From: Clostridia bacterium
Lineage (GTDB): Bacteria; Bacillota; Peptococcia; Peptococcales; SKKY01
Direction of reading: 5' to 3'
DNA length: 50,933 nucleotides
Assembly: GCA_009930175.1 (NCBI GenBank)
Contig: RZYW01000005.1
Location: 1 to 50,933, forward strand
A program made the position numbers and the translations under genes. The notes beneath the pieces were generated by a model. That model worked only from the letters and a program-made list of their open reading frames with translations, was not told where the DNA came from and searched no databases. Below are positions 27,396-35,514 of this stretch, piece by piece. Positions within the stretch are counted from its first letter, which is position 1; each line of letters begins with the position of its first letter.

Positions 27396-27424
27396 TACAG
27401 ACCTGTTTAACAGGTCTGTTTATT
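27396..27424 (+). terminator. terminator after RodZ-like gene
   Basis: ACAGACCTGT / ACAGGTCTGT perfect 10-bp stem with a 3-nt loop and TTATTTT tail. Confidence 0.8.
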
Positions 27425-27467
27425 TTGTTATAATAACTTAGATAATTTTCAAAAAGGAGAAATCTAT

Positions 27468-28805
27468 TTGCAAAAGGTATACTTGCTGTCTCTGGGGTGC
27501 CCTAAAAATTTAATTGATTCAGAGAATATGCTTAAAATAATAAAAGATAATAAATTACAGGTTACAGAAAATCCTGAAGAAGCAGAGGTTGCAGTTGTTA
27601 ATACTTGTGCTTTTATTGGGGATGCTAAAGAAGAATCTGTGGACTGCATTCTCGAACTTGCAGACTTGAAACAAGAAAATTTAAAGCATCTTATAGTGAC
27701 AGGATGCTTAAGCCAAAGGTATTCTGATGAATTAATGAAAGAAATACCAGAAATTGACGGGATAATTGGAACAGGAAGATATGAAGACATAAATAAAATG
27801 ATTTTAGAGTTAAGAGAAAAAGAACAAAAGCTTAATTATGTTGATGATATAAAAAAATACAAAGAATATAAAGAATTGAAAAGAGAAAAAATTACACCAG
27901 ACCATTATGCTTATCTAAGGATTGCAGAAGGCTGTGACAATTTTTGTACCTATTGTATAATTCCGGGTATCAGAGGAAGTTACAGAAGCCGGAAAATTGA
28001 AGATATAAAAAATGAAGCACAGGAACTAGCACAAAAAGGTGTTAAAGAGTTAATAGTTATAGGTGAAGATATAACCTTTTATGGAAAAGATCTTTACGGT
28101 ACAACAATGCTTACAGAATTACTAAAAGAGCTTGTAAAGATTGAAGGTCTTCAAAGGATAAGACTTTTATATGCCTACCCAAATAATATAACTGAGGAAC
28201 TTCTTCAGCTAATGGCAAAAGAAGAAAAGATATGTAAATATCTTGATATGCCAGTTCAGCATATTTCCGACAGAATTCTTAAATTAATGGGAAGAAATAT
28301 TACTGGAAAAGAAATAAAAGAAATAATAAAAAGAGCCAGAGAACTAATGCCTGATATTGTTTTCAGAACAAGTCTGATTAGTGGTTTCCCTAATGAAACA
28401 GAGGAAGATCATAATGAGTTGCTTGAATTTGTGAAAGAATATAAAATAGAGAGGCTTGGAGTGTTCCCCTATTCAAAAGAAGAGGGAACCCCTGCATATA
28501 AATTAAAAAATCAAATTCCGGAAGAAATAAAAATTTCCCGAAGAAATGAACTAATGGAAGCTCAATATCTTAATGTATTAGATTATAACGAAAAGAGAAT
28601 TGGCCGAATTGAGAAGGTAATAATTGATGGATTTGACGGAATTTTCTTTGAAGGCAGAACCTGTGGCGAAGCAGTAGAAATAGACCCTGTTATTTTGGTG
28701 AAGTATGATGATTCAATTAAAGCAGGAGATATAATAAATTGCAGAATAATTCATGTAAATGATTATGATCTGGTAGGAGAGATGGAAAGTGAATTTGCCG
28801 AATAA
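27468..28805 (+). CDS. rimO: ribosomal protein uS12 methylthiotransferase RimO
   Basis: A radical-SAM enzyme that adds a methylthio group to an Asp of ribosomal protein uS12. 445 residues: N-terminal methylthiotransferase domain with Cys in LGCPKNLIDSE, NTCAFIGDAKEES and TGCLSQRY; radical-SAM CDNFCTYCIIPGIRG (CxxxCxxC); C-terminal TRAM domain. TTG start at 27,468 behind AAAGGAG. Its end overlaps the pgsA start by 17 bp, so the two are coupled. Confidence 0.95.
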   Translation: MQKVYLLSLGCPKNLIDSENMLKIIKDNKLQVTENPEEAEVAVVNTCAFIGDAKEESVDCILELADLKQENLKHLIVTGCLSQRYSDELMKEIPEIDGIIGTGRYEDINKMILELREKEQKLNYVDDIKKYKEYKELKREKITPDHYAYLRIAEGCDNFCTYCIIPGIRGSYRSRKIEDIKNEAQELAQKGVKELIVIGEDITFYGKDLYGTTMLTELLKELVKIEGLQRIRLLYAYPNNITEELLQLMAKEEKICKYLDMPVQHISDRILKLMGRNITGKEIKEIIKRARELMPDIVFRTSLISGFPNETEEDHNELLEFVKEYKIERLGVFPYSKEEGTPAYKLKNQIPEEIKISRRNELMEAQYLNVLDYNEKRIGRIEKVIIDGFDGIFFEGRTCGEAVEIDPVILVKYDDSIKAGDIINCRIIHVNDYDLVGEMESEFAE

Positions 28806-29334
28806 ACTTACCCTGGGCAGAATTTTTTTGATTCCAGTTTTTATGTTTTTTTTACTGGTAAAAATCACTTATGGTAAATATTTAGCTGCCTTTATTTTTA
28901 TACTTGCAGCAAGCACAGACGGTCTTGATGGTTATATTGCCAGAAAGAGAAAGCAAATAACTAATTTTGGTAAAATTATGGACCCTCTTGCAGATAAATT
29001 ATTAGTGACAGCAGCATTGGTATCTTTGGTACAACTTGGGGAAATCAGTGCATGGCCTGCATTTATTATTTTAGGCAGAGAATTTGCAATAACAGGTCTC
29101 AGAAGCGTAGCAGCAGCAGAGGGAGTTGTAGTATCTGCCAGTTATCTTGGAAAAGTAAAAACTGTAACACAAATTATTGCTATCTCTTTAATTTTACTTG
29201 AGGATTTTTATATTAAATATATAAATTTCCCAATTGGTGAGGCCTTTTTGTATATCGCCCTGTTTTTCACCATATGGTCTGGTGTTGACTATGTAAGAAA
29301 ATTAAATACTAAGATTAAAATTGATGATATTTAA
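28789..29334 (+). CDS. pgsA: CDP-diacylglycerol-glycerol-3-phosphate 3-phosphatidyltransferase
   Basis: It makes phosphatidylglycerol phosphate in the membrane. 181 residues; start NLPNKLTLGRIFLIPVF; CDP-alcohol phosphotransferase motif DGLDGYIARKRKQITNFGK followed by IMDPLADKL (DGxxAR...G...D...D); four to five membrane helices. GTG start within the end of rimO. Confidence 0.94.
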   Translation: MNLPNKLTLGRIFLIPVFMFFLLVKITYGKYLAAFIFILAASTDGLDGYIARKRKQITNFGKIMDPLADKLLVTAALVSLVQLGEISAWPAFIILGREFAITGLRSVAAAEGVVVSASYLGKVKTVTQIIAISLILLEDFYIKYINFPIGEAFLYIALFFTIWSGVDYVRKLNTKIKIDDI

Positions 29335-29353
29335 TTAAAGGAGAGATTTAAAA

Positions 29354-29452
29354 ATGGATCCAGTAAAAAAAGATTGGTTGTATCTTATAATCGGAATTTT
29401 TGTTGGGGTAATTTCAATAAGGTTCCTAATGAGTTTATTTAATATAGGATAA
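29354..29452 (+). CDS. 32-residue single-helix membrane peptide
   Basis: Too short for the track. AAAGGAGAG sits well upstream of ATG 29,354. The peptide is MDPVKKDWLYLIIGIFVGV followed by ISIRFLMSLFNIG: one hydrophobic helix with a basic front. 19 nt after pgsA and before a terminator, so it is the last gene of rimO-pgsA. Family not recognised; a phospholipid-synthesis accessory role is only a guess. Confidence 0.6.
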   Translation: MDPVKKDWLYLIIGIFVGVISIRFLMSLFNIG

Positions 29453-29456
29453 TTGG

Positions 29457-29494
29457 TCCCCGGTGTAGTTTAAATTACCCCGGGGATTTTTTTA
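29457..29494 (+). terminator. terminator of rimO-pgsA unit
   Basis: TCCCCGG / CCGGGGA stem with an inner GTA/TAC pairing, followed by TTTTTTT. Confidence 0.78.
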
Positions 29495-29522
29495 AAATAA
29501 AAAAACGCACCCCACGGATGCG
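29494..29522 (-). terminator. terminator of the minus-strand tRNA-like gene
   Basis: On the minus strand CGCATCC - GTG - GGGTGCG is followed by TTTTTTT, starting about 10 nt after the tRNA-like 3' end. Confidence 0.75.
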
Positions 29523-29531
29523 CTGCCACAA

Positions 29532-29606
29532 GGAAATTTGGAAAGGACTCGAACCTCCAACCTAGGTGCCACGAACCTAGATGATACCATTTCACTACAA
29601 AATTCC
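29532..29606 (-). tRNA. tRNA-like gene, anticodon GTG (His) by position, non-standard
   Basis: The minus strand folds as a cloverleaf: D arm GTGA-AATGGTA-TCAT, anticodon stem TAGGT/ACCTA with loop TCGTGGC, short variable loop GGTT, and T arm GGAGG-TTCGAGT-CCTTT. The loop places GTG at 34-36. Oddities: position 33 is C rather than the near-universal U; the ends pair as a long stem GGAATTTTG / CAAATTTCC with a T-T mismatch and an extra unpaired C; two G-U pairs weaken the T stem; and no CCA is encoded. It may be a divergent tRNA-His, a pseudo-tRNA or a tRNA-like RNA outside translation. Its own promoter and terminator argue against a dead relic. Confidence 0.6.
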
Positions 29607-29623
29607 TTCAGCTATTTGATTAA

Positions 29624-29653
29624 ATTATACCAGAAAACTATCATAATTAGCAA
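29624..29653 (-). promoter_or_regulatory. promoter of the tRNA-like gene
   Basis: Minus strand TTGCTA (29,648-29,653) - 18 nt - TATAAT (29,624-29,629), placing the start of transcription about 10 nt before the tRNA-like 5' end. Confidence 0.6.
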
Positions 29654-29699
29654 TAAAAATGGTATTATAATTAAGATAAAAAATTCAAGGGAGATATTA

Positions 29700-30821
29700 A
29701 TGTATAAAAAAATTGTTTTAATACTTTTAACTTTAATGGTATTTAGTTTTTGTTCTGGAATTGCGATAGGATACGAAGAGATAGATGAATTTAATCTTTC
29801 GGAAGCTTATGCTAAAGGTAAGGTTCTTGAAATATATGAAGAAAAACTAGAACAGGAAATATCCGAAGGAATACTGGAAAATTATCAGAGAATACTGGTT
29901 GAAATTACCTCGGGAGATTTTAAAGGCAGAAAAGTTCAAATAGAAAATAGTTTTATCAATTCACCTGGATATGAAATTTATGTTCAGGAAGGAGATAAGG
30001 TTCTGCTTTCAGTCTTATATGATGATTCAGGATATCAAAAAGCATATGTCGTTGATTTTGTCAGAGATATATATATTTATCTCTTAATTGGAATATTTGT
30101 TCTTCTAATGCTTTTAATTGGCAGAAGTAAAGGATTGAAGGGCCTTATTTCTTTAGGTGTAACTTTTCTTGTAATATATAAAATTATGATTCCCCAAATA
30201 TTTGCAGGAAGAAGCCCGGTTCTAGTCACTATTCTTTCCTCTGTAGTTATTGCATTTATAACTTTTGCAATAGTAAGTGGTTTTACTAAAAAGTCTGTTT
30301 CTGCATTTTTAGGTACAGGAGCAGGATTAATTTTAGCTGCAGTTCTGGCAATGATAATCAGCAATGTGGCTAATCTTACAGGTTTAAGTACAGAGGAATC
30401 AAGAATGTTGTTTTATGTCCCTGAGTTTGCCGATTATAATATGAAGGGTATTTTGTTATCTGGAATAATACTTGGAGCTCTGGGAGCCGTAATGGATGTT
30501 TGTATGTCAATTGCTTCTAGTACTGAAGAAATAGCAAATGCCGGAGAAAATATGTCTTTTGCTCATTTATTTAAAGCAGGAATGAATGTAGGTAATGACG
30601 TTATGGGTACCATGACTAATACTTTAGTATTAGCTTATACTGGAGCTTCTTTACCCTTGTTGTTGTTACTGATGGCTTATGAGTTGCCTTTCCTTCATTT
30701 AATTAATTTTGAGATGCTTGCGGATGAAATAATCAGAGCTCTGATTGGAACAATTGCGCTGGTAGCTGCAATACCAATTACGGCTTTTATTTCTGCATTG
30801 CTTCTTAAACATAAATCTTAA
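29700..30821 (+). CDS. YibE/F family membrane protein
   Basis: Start set at ATG 29,700 (AAGGGAG upstream); the longer track ORF reads through the antisense of the tRNA-like gene. About 373 residues: signal-anchor helix, a beta-rich extracellular part (~25-125, with LVEITSGDFKGRKVQIEN) and seven or so membrane helices with the family segment MDVCMSIASSTEEI. Transport substrate or role is not established for this family. Followed 14 nt later by a DtxR-type regulator. Confidence 0.88.
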   Translation: MYKKIVLILLTLMVFSFCSGIAIGYEEIDEFNLSEAYAKGKVLEIYEEKLEQEISEGILENYQRILVEITSGDFKGRKVQIENSFINSPGYEIYVQEGDKVLLSVLYDDSGYQKAYVVDFVRDIYIYLLIGIFVLLMLLIGRSKGLKGLISLGVTFLVIYKIMIPQIFAGRSPVLVTILSSVVIAFITFAIVSGFTKKSVSAFLGTGAGLILAAVLAMIISNVANLTGLSTEESRMLFYVPEFADYNMKGILLSGIILGALGAVMDVCMSIASSTEEIANAGENMSFAHLFKAGMNVGNDVMGTMTNTLVLAYTGASLPLLLLLMAYELPFLHLINFEMLADEIIRALIGTIALVAAIPITAFISALLLKHKS

Positions 30822-30835
30822 CTGGGGTGTAAAAA

Positions 30836-31291
30836 ATGGAAAAAACTCTTTCATCTTCAAGCCAGGATTACCTAGAGGCTATATTGGAACTCTCAACAGA
30901 AAATAAGGGAGTAAGAGTTACAGATATAGCTAATAAACTTAATATTAAAAAAGCAAGTGTAACTCAGGCAATTAATATTTTGTCTGAGGAAGGTTTGGTT
31001 CTAAGAGAAAGGTATGGGCCTGTTTTTTTAACCACTAAAGGATTTGAAGAAGCAGAAAGAGTAAAAATAAAACACTCTCTATTAAAATATTTCTTTGAAA
31101 AAATATTAGGTGTTGAAAAAGAAATTGCTGAAAATGATGCTTGCCTAATTGAGCATTCACTAAGCGAAGAAACATTCTTATATTTTGCGGAGTTTTTAAA
31201 TAAAGAAGGATATCTTAGTGAATTTCCAAAGAAAAATAAATTAAAAGATATCATATTCAAAGATTACGGGGAAAAGTTTGACATTTTTTAA
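30836..31291 (+). CDS. DtxR/MntR-family metal-dependent repressor
   Basis: 151 residues: N-terminal winged helix (SQDYLEAILELSTENKGVRV, IANKLNIKKASVTQAINILSEEGLV) and metal-binding dimer domain with DACLIEHSLSEET, which keeps the Cys-x2-Glu-His ligand pattern of DtxR. No SH3-like third domain. The Cys leans toward iron but does not settle iron versus manganese. Next to yibE/F, possibly co-transcribed. Confidence 0.88.
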   Translation: MEKTLSSSSQDYLEAILELSTENKGVRVTDIANKLNIKKASVTQAINILSEEGLVLRERYGPVFLTTKGFEEAERVKIKHSLLKYFFEKILGVEKEIAENDACLIEHSLSEETFLYFAEFLNKEGYLSEFPKKNKLKDIIFKDYGEKFDIF

Positions 31292-31305
31292 AATAGAAAT
31301 ATAAT
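31278..31305 (+). promoter_or_regulatory. promoter of T-box-thrS
   Basis: TTGACA - 16 nt - TATAAT overlapping the end of the DtxR-family gene, close to consensus. Confidence 0.75.
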
Positions 31306-31324
31306 TTTCTTATAGCTAAATAAT

Positions 31325-31560
31325 AATTAAGCGTTGAAGAGGATACGTGCATTAAATAAACCTCCCAGAGATAGAAAACCTTGGCTGGAAGTTTTCTTAG
31401 GAAATATTTAATTCATACCACCTTGGAGCTGTTGTTTAAATAACAACCGCAGGTCTGCGTTATAGGCTTTTTGAGTGGTGCTATATGCTTTTTTATATGG
31501 TGCAATTTGGGTGGAACCGCGATACTTCTCGTCCCATTGGGATTGAGGGGTATTTTTATT
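31325..31560 (+). promoter_or_regulatory. T-box riboswitch (threonine) with terminator
   Basis: The stretch between the DtxR-type gene and thrS holds a T-box leader. The conserved GGGTGGAACCGCG is at 31,509-31,521. A specifier candidate ACC (Thr) lies at 31,417-31,419 in the stem I loop. The leader ends in a hairpin (about 31,520-31,556) with TATTTTTATTTT. The TGGA bulge pairs with UCCA of uncharged tRNA. Uncharged tRNA-Thr should favour the antiterminator and switch on thrS. Confidence 0.92.
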
Positions 31561-31582
31561 TTACAGGAAAGGTGAGAAAAAA

Positions 31583-33493
31583 ATGATAAAAATTACATTA
31601 CCGGATGGTTCAGTAAGAGAGTTTGATCAAAATGTTGTAACTCCCTTTGAAGTAGCAGGAGATATAAGCAAAGGACTGCAAAAAAAATCTCTGGCAGCAA
31701 AAGTTGAAGGGAAAGTAGTAGATATGGATTTCCCTATAGAAAAAGATTCTGAGTTAAGTCTTCTTACTTTTGAAGACGAAGATGGAGAAGATACTTTTCG
31801 TCATAGTTCATCACATATTATGGCCCAGGCAGTAAAAAACCTTTTTCCAGGGACAAAAATAGCAATTGGACCAGCAATTAAAGATGGCTTCTATTATGAT
31901 TTTGATTCTGAACATGTTTTTACTCCAGAGGATCTTGAAAAAATAGAAAAAGAAATGGAAAGAATTGTTAAGGAAGATAATAAATTTGAAAGAAAAGAAA
32001 TGCCAAGATCTGAAGCTATAAAATTATTCCAGGAACTTGGAGAAGACTACAAGGTAGAGCTTATTAATGATCTTCCGGAAGATGCAAAAATCAGTATTTA
32101 TACTGACGGGGGCTTTACCGATCTTTGTGCCGGACCACATTTGCCTTCAACAGGTCATGTAAAAGCATTTAAACTTTTAAATGTTGCTGGTGCTTACTGG
32201 AGAGGTAATTCTGACAATAAAATGCTTCAAAGAATTTACGGAACATCTTTCCCAAAGAAAAGTGATCTTGAAAACTATTTAAATCTTCTTGAAGAAGCGA
32301 AGAAAAGAGATCACAGAAAACTTGGTCAGGAATTAGGATTGTTTACACTCATGGACGAGGGCCCTGGATTCCCATTCTTCCTTCCAAAGGGTACAAAAGT
32401 AAAAAATCTTCTTCTTCAGTATTGGAGAGAGATTCATGAAAGAGAAAATTATGTGGAAATTGAAACACCAATAATTCTTAATAAAAAGCTATGGGAAACA
32501 TCTGGTCACTGGGATCACTACAGAGATAATATGTATACCCTTAAAATTGATGAAGATGATTATGCTATTAAACCAATGAATTGCCCTGGTGCATTTATGG
32601 TTTATAGAAATGATTTACACTCATACAGAGAGTTTCCAATAAGACTTGGAGAGATTGGCAGAGTTCACCGCCATGAGTTATCTGGAGCATTGCATGGCTT
32701 AATGAGAGTTAGAGCTTTTACTCAGGATGATGCTCATATATTCATGCTTCCAGAGCAGATCAAAGATGAAATTAAGAATGTAGTAAACAAAATAGATGAG
32801 ATTTATGAAAAGTTTGGCTTCAAATATAGAATTGAATTATCTACAAGACCTGAAGATTCCATGGGTTCTGATGAAGATTGGGAAAATGCTGAAGCTTCTT
32901 TGAAAAAAGCTCTTGAAGAATTAGGGAAGCCTTTTACAATCAATGAAGGTGACGGAGCTTTCTATGGTCCAAAAATTGACTTTAAACTTGAAGACTGTCT
33001 TGGCAGAACTTGGCAGTGTGGAACCATTCAGCTTGATTTCCAAATGCCTCAGCGTTTTGACCTGACATATGTTGGCAAGGATAATGAGAAGCACCGTCCT
33101 ATCACAATACACACCGTAGCCTTTGGAAGTATTGAGAGATTTATTGGAATATTAATTGAACATTTTGCAGGAGCTTTCCCTGTTTGGCTGGCACCTGTGC
33201 AGGCAAAAATTTTAACATTAACAGATAAGCATAATGATTACGCAAATAAAGTCTATAACGAATTAAGAAAAGCAGGCATCAGAGCAGAGGTTGACAGCAG
33301 GAATGAAAAAATTGGATTTAAAATAAGAGAAGCTCAGTTACAAAAAGTTCCTTATATGCTGATCATTGGCGACAAAGAAGTTGAGAATGATGCTGTAGGA
33401 CTTAGAAAAAGAGGAGAAGGGGATCTTGGTGCACTTCCTCTTGGAGAGTTTAAAGAAAGAGTATTAAAGGAAACACAGGAAAGATCTTTATAA
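31583..33493 (+). CDS. thrS: threonyl-tRNA synthetase
   Basis: 636 residues with all modules: TGS domain (~1-61), editing/SAD domain (DLCAGPHLPSTG), class II catalytic core (zinc-site Cys in KPMNCPGAFM, motif 2 region GRVHRHELSGALHGL, motif 3 AFGSIERFIGILIEH) and anticodon-binding domain (~540-636). It charges tRNA-Thr. AAAGGTGAG lies before ATG. Controlled by the T-box leader. Confidence 0.97.
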   Translation: MIKITLPDGSVREFDQNVVTPFEVAGDISKGLQKKSLAAKVEGKVVDMDFPIEKDSELSLLTFEDEDGEDTFRHSSSHIMAQAVKNLFPGTKIAIGPAIKDGFYYDFDSEHVFTPEDLEKIEKEMERIVKEDNKFERKEMPRSEAIKLFQELGEDYKVELINDLPEDAKISIYTDGGFTDLCAGPHLPSTGHVKAFKLLNVAGAYWRGNSDNKMLQRIYGTSFPKKSDLENYLNLLEEAKKRDHRKLGQELGLFTLMDEGPGFPFFLPKGTKVKNLLLQYWREIHERENYVEIETPIILNKKLWETSGHWDHYRDNMYTLKIDEDDYAIKPMNCPGAFMVYRNDLHSYREFPIRLGEIGRVHRHELSGALHGLMRVRAFTQDDAHIFMLPEQIKDEIKNVVNKIDEIYEKFGFKYRIELSTRPEDSMGSDEDWENAEASLKKALEELGKPFTINEGDGAFYGPKIDFKLEDCLGRTWQCGTIQLDFQMPQRFDLTYVGKDNEKHRPITIHTVAFGSIERFIGILIEHFAGAFPVWLAPVQAKILTLTDKHNDYANKVYNELRKAGIRAEVDSRNEKIGFKIREAQLQKVPYMLIIGDKEVENDAVGLRKRGEGDLGALPLGEFKERVLKETQERSL

Positions 33494-33523
33494 AAAATAA
33501 CTTAATGATCAATTCTTTTTTGG

Positions 33524-33552
33524 TTGTTTTATAAGGATTATTGTTGTATAAT
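33524..33552 (+). promoter_or_regulatory. promoter of lysine-riboswitch unit
   Basis: TTGTTT - 17 nt - TATAAT, about 40 nt before the aptamer P1 stem. Confidence 0.6.
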
Positions 33553-33589
33553 CTTATCTGATAAATATAACCTCACTTTAAGAACTTGG

Positions 33590-33833
33590 TGAGGTAGAGG
33601 CGCGGTTTTTAACAGCCTTTAGGGGAGCCTGAGAAGCTTTGAAACTAAAGGGAAGGAAGGGCCGCCGAAGCAAATAATACACTCAAAATTATTTGCTGGG
33701 TCTGCAGAAAATATCTGCAGAACTGTCCCAATAAACATCCCGGTTTATTGGGTTGGGCTATCTCATTTGGGAAGTAGGGGTTTTGGGAGATATTGGATTT
33801 TTAAGGCCTGAGATTACCTCAGGTCTTTTTTTG
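33590..33833 (+). promoter_or_regulatory. lysine riboswitch (L-box) with terminator
   Basis: The 377-nt gap between thrS and the binding-protein gene holds an L-box. P1 pairs TGAGGTAG (33,590-33,597) with CTATCTCA (33,758-33,765). Core consensus AGAGGCGCGG and GAAGG...GCCGCCGAAGC...GCTGGG are present. Upstream CCTCAC (33,571) can pair with GTGAGG, competing with P1. The aptamer is followed by terminator CCTGAG-ATTAC-CTCAGG-T7 at 33,805-33,833. Lysine binding should stop transcription of the downstream transporter. Confidence 0.9.
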
Positions 33834-33870
33834 TAAAAAAGAAAAAAACAAAAAAGGGAGAGGTTTAATA

Positions 33871-34695
33871 ATGAAGAAAAATTTAATATTGGCAATGGTT
33901 TTATTACTTGCTGTAGCAGTGCTGTTTACAGGTTGTGGTGGTAAAAAAGCAGATGCAGAAGTTGAAACATTCAAAGTAGGAATGGAAGCAGGTTACCCTC
34001 CATTCAACTGGACTCAGACTGGTGATGCAAACGGCGCTGTAAAAATTGACGGAAGCCCAGAGTTCGCTGGTGGTTACGATGTTGAGATAGCAAAGAAAAT
34101 TGCTGAAGGGTTAGGCAAAGAACTTGTAATAGTAAAAACTGAATGGGATGGTCTTGTACCAGCTCTTGTATCAGGAAAAATTGATGCAATAATCGCAGGT
34201 ATGTCACCAACTGCAGAACGTAAAGAAACAATTGATTTCTCAGACAATTACTATAAATCAGATTTGATTATGGTTGTTCTTAAAGATGGAGATTATGCTA
34301 ATGCTACATCAATTGCTGATTTTGCAGGAGCAAAAATTACTGCTCAATTAAACACTTTCCATTATTCTGTAATTGATCAAATTGAAGGCGTTGATAAAGA
34401 AACAGCAATGGACAATTTCCCTGCAATGAGAGTTGCTCTTGAGTCAGGCATGATTGATGGTTATGTTTCTGAGCGTCCAGAAGGAATTAGTGCACAGGCA
34501 GCAAATGATAAATTTATGGTAGTTGAGTTTACTGATGGATTTGCAACTTCTGATGATGATACAGCAATCGCTGTAGGTCTTCGTAAGGACAGTGAATTAA
34601 CTACAAAAATTAACGAAGTATTAGCAGGTATTTCTTTAGATGAACAAATTACAATTATGGAAGATGCAATAAAAAATCAACCTGCAGCAAACTAG
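33871..34695 (+). CDS. amino-acid ABC transporter, substrate-binding lipoprotein (probably lysine)
   Basis: 274 residues, lipoprotein signal with lipobox LFTGC (Cys ~22), then a family 3 periplasmic-binding fold (VGMEAGYPPFNW, GGYDVEIAKKIAEGLG, EWDGLVPALVSGKIDAIIAGMS). It captures a polar amino acid outside the cell. Specificity is inferred from the lysine riboswitch directly upstream. GGGAGAGG before ATG. A hairpin after it probably makes it more abundant than the permease. Confidence 0.9.
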   Translation: MKKNLILAMVLLLAVAVLFTGCGGKKADAEVETFKVGMEAGYPPFNWTQTGDANGAVKIDGSPEFAGGYDVEIAKKIAEGLGKELVIVKTEWDGLVPALVSGKIDAIIAGMSPTAERKETIDFSDNYYKSDLIMVVLKDGDYANATSIADFAGAKITAQLNTFHYSVIDQIEGVDKETAMDNFPAMRVALESGMIDGYVSERPEGISAQAANDKFMVVEFTDGFATSDDDTAIAVGLRKDSELTTKINEVLAGISLDEQITIMEDAIKNQPAAN

Positions 34696-34703
34696 TAAAT
34701 TCC

Positions 34704-34736
34704 AACCGGCTGTATTTTTTAATACAGTCGGTTTAA
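34704..34736 (+). terminator. intra-operon hairpin between binding protein and permease
   Basis: AACCGGCTGTATT / AATACAGTCGGTT (one G-U) with a short T-rich loop, followed by only three T's. Likely a partial terminator or mRNA stabiliser lowering permease expression relative to the binding protein. Confidence 0.6.
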
Positions 34737-34757
34737 TTACGCATAAGGAGGAAAAAC

Positions 34758-35486
34758 ATGACCCTTGAATGGTTGTTAAAGATATTTGTAGACAACTGGC
34801 CTATGTATTTGCGTGGCGCAGGGATTACTCTTTATATTGCTTTAACAGGTACCTTAATTGGTTCCTTTATTGGTTTGTTAATTGGAGTTATTCGGACAAT
34901 ACCAAAACCTGAAAAAGGAATAAAAAAAATAATCCTGAAATTAGTAAATATGTTTTTAACCGCATATATAGAATTTTTCAGAGGAACACCAATGATAGTT
35001 CAGGCCATGGTTATTTATTATGGTTCAGCTCTTGCATTTAATATTAATGTAGACAGACTTGTTGCAGCACTGTTCATTGTATCTATTAACACAGGTGCAT
35101 ATATGTCAGAAATCGTACGTGGTGGAATTATTTCCATTGATAAAGGTCAGTTTGAAGCTGCCCAGGCTATCGGAATGAATCATCTTCAGACTATGAAAAA
35201 TATAGTTCTTCCCCAGGTAATTAGAAATATTTTACCAGCTACGGGTAATGAATTTATTATTAATATAAAAGATACTTCTGTACTTAATGTTATTGCAGTA
35301 TCAGAACTATTTTTCCAAACAAAATCTATTGCAGGAAATAACTTTAGATATTTTGAGTCTTTCTTTGTTGCCTGTGTGATTTATTTAATTATGACATTGA
35401 CAGTTACATGGATTCTCAGATCTATTGAAAGAAAACTAGATGGACCAGATTCTTTCACACTAGGCGGGAACCAGATGCAAGTTTAA
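34758..35486 (+). CDS. amino-acid ABC transporter permease
   Basis: 242 residues with a HisM/GlnP-type fold: five membrane helices, the N-terminal AGITLYIALTGTLIG motif, ...EFFRGTPMIVQ and EAA loop GQFEAAQAIGMNHLQTMKNIVLPQ. AAGGAGG before ATG 34,758. Middle gene of the lysine-riboswitch transporter operon. Confidence 0.93.
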   Translation: MTLEWLLKIFVDNWPMYLRGAGITLYIALTGTLIGSFIGLLIGVIRTIPKPEKGIKKIILKLVNMFLTAYIEFFRGTPMIVQAMVIYYGSALAFNINVDRLVAALFIVSINTGAYMSEIVRGGIISIDKGQFEAAQAIGMNHLQTMKNIVLPQVIRNILPATGNEFIINIKDTSVLNVIAVSELFFQTKSIAGNNFRYFESFFVACVIYLIMTLTVTWILRSIERKLDGPDSFTLGGNQMQV

Positions 35487-35514
35487 AAATAGAAACCTGC
35501 CCGGGAGGTGAATT

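Noticed and set aside
29538-29699. Upstream extension of the yibE/F ORF
   Set aside because: It is the antisense of the tRNA-like gene; the ribosome site and signal helix put the real start at ATG 29,700.
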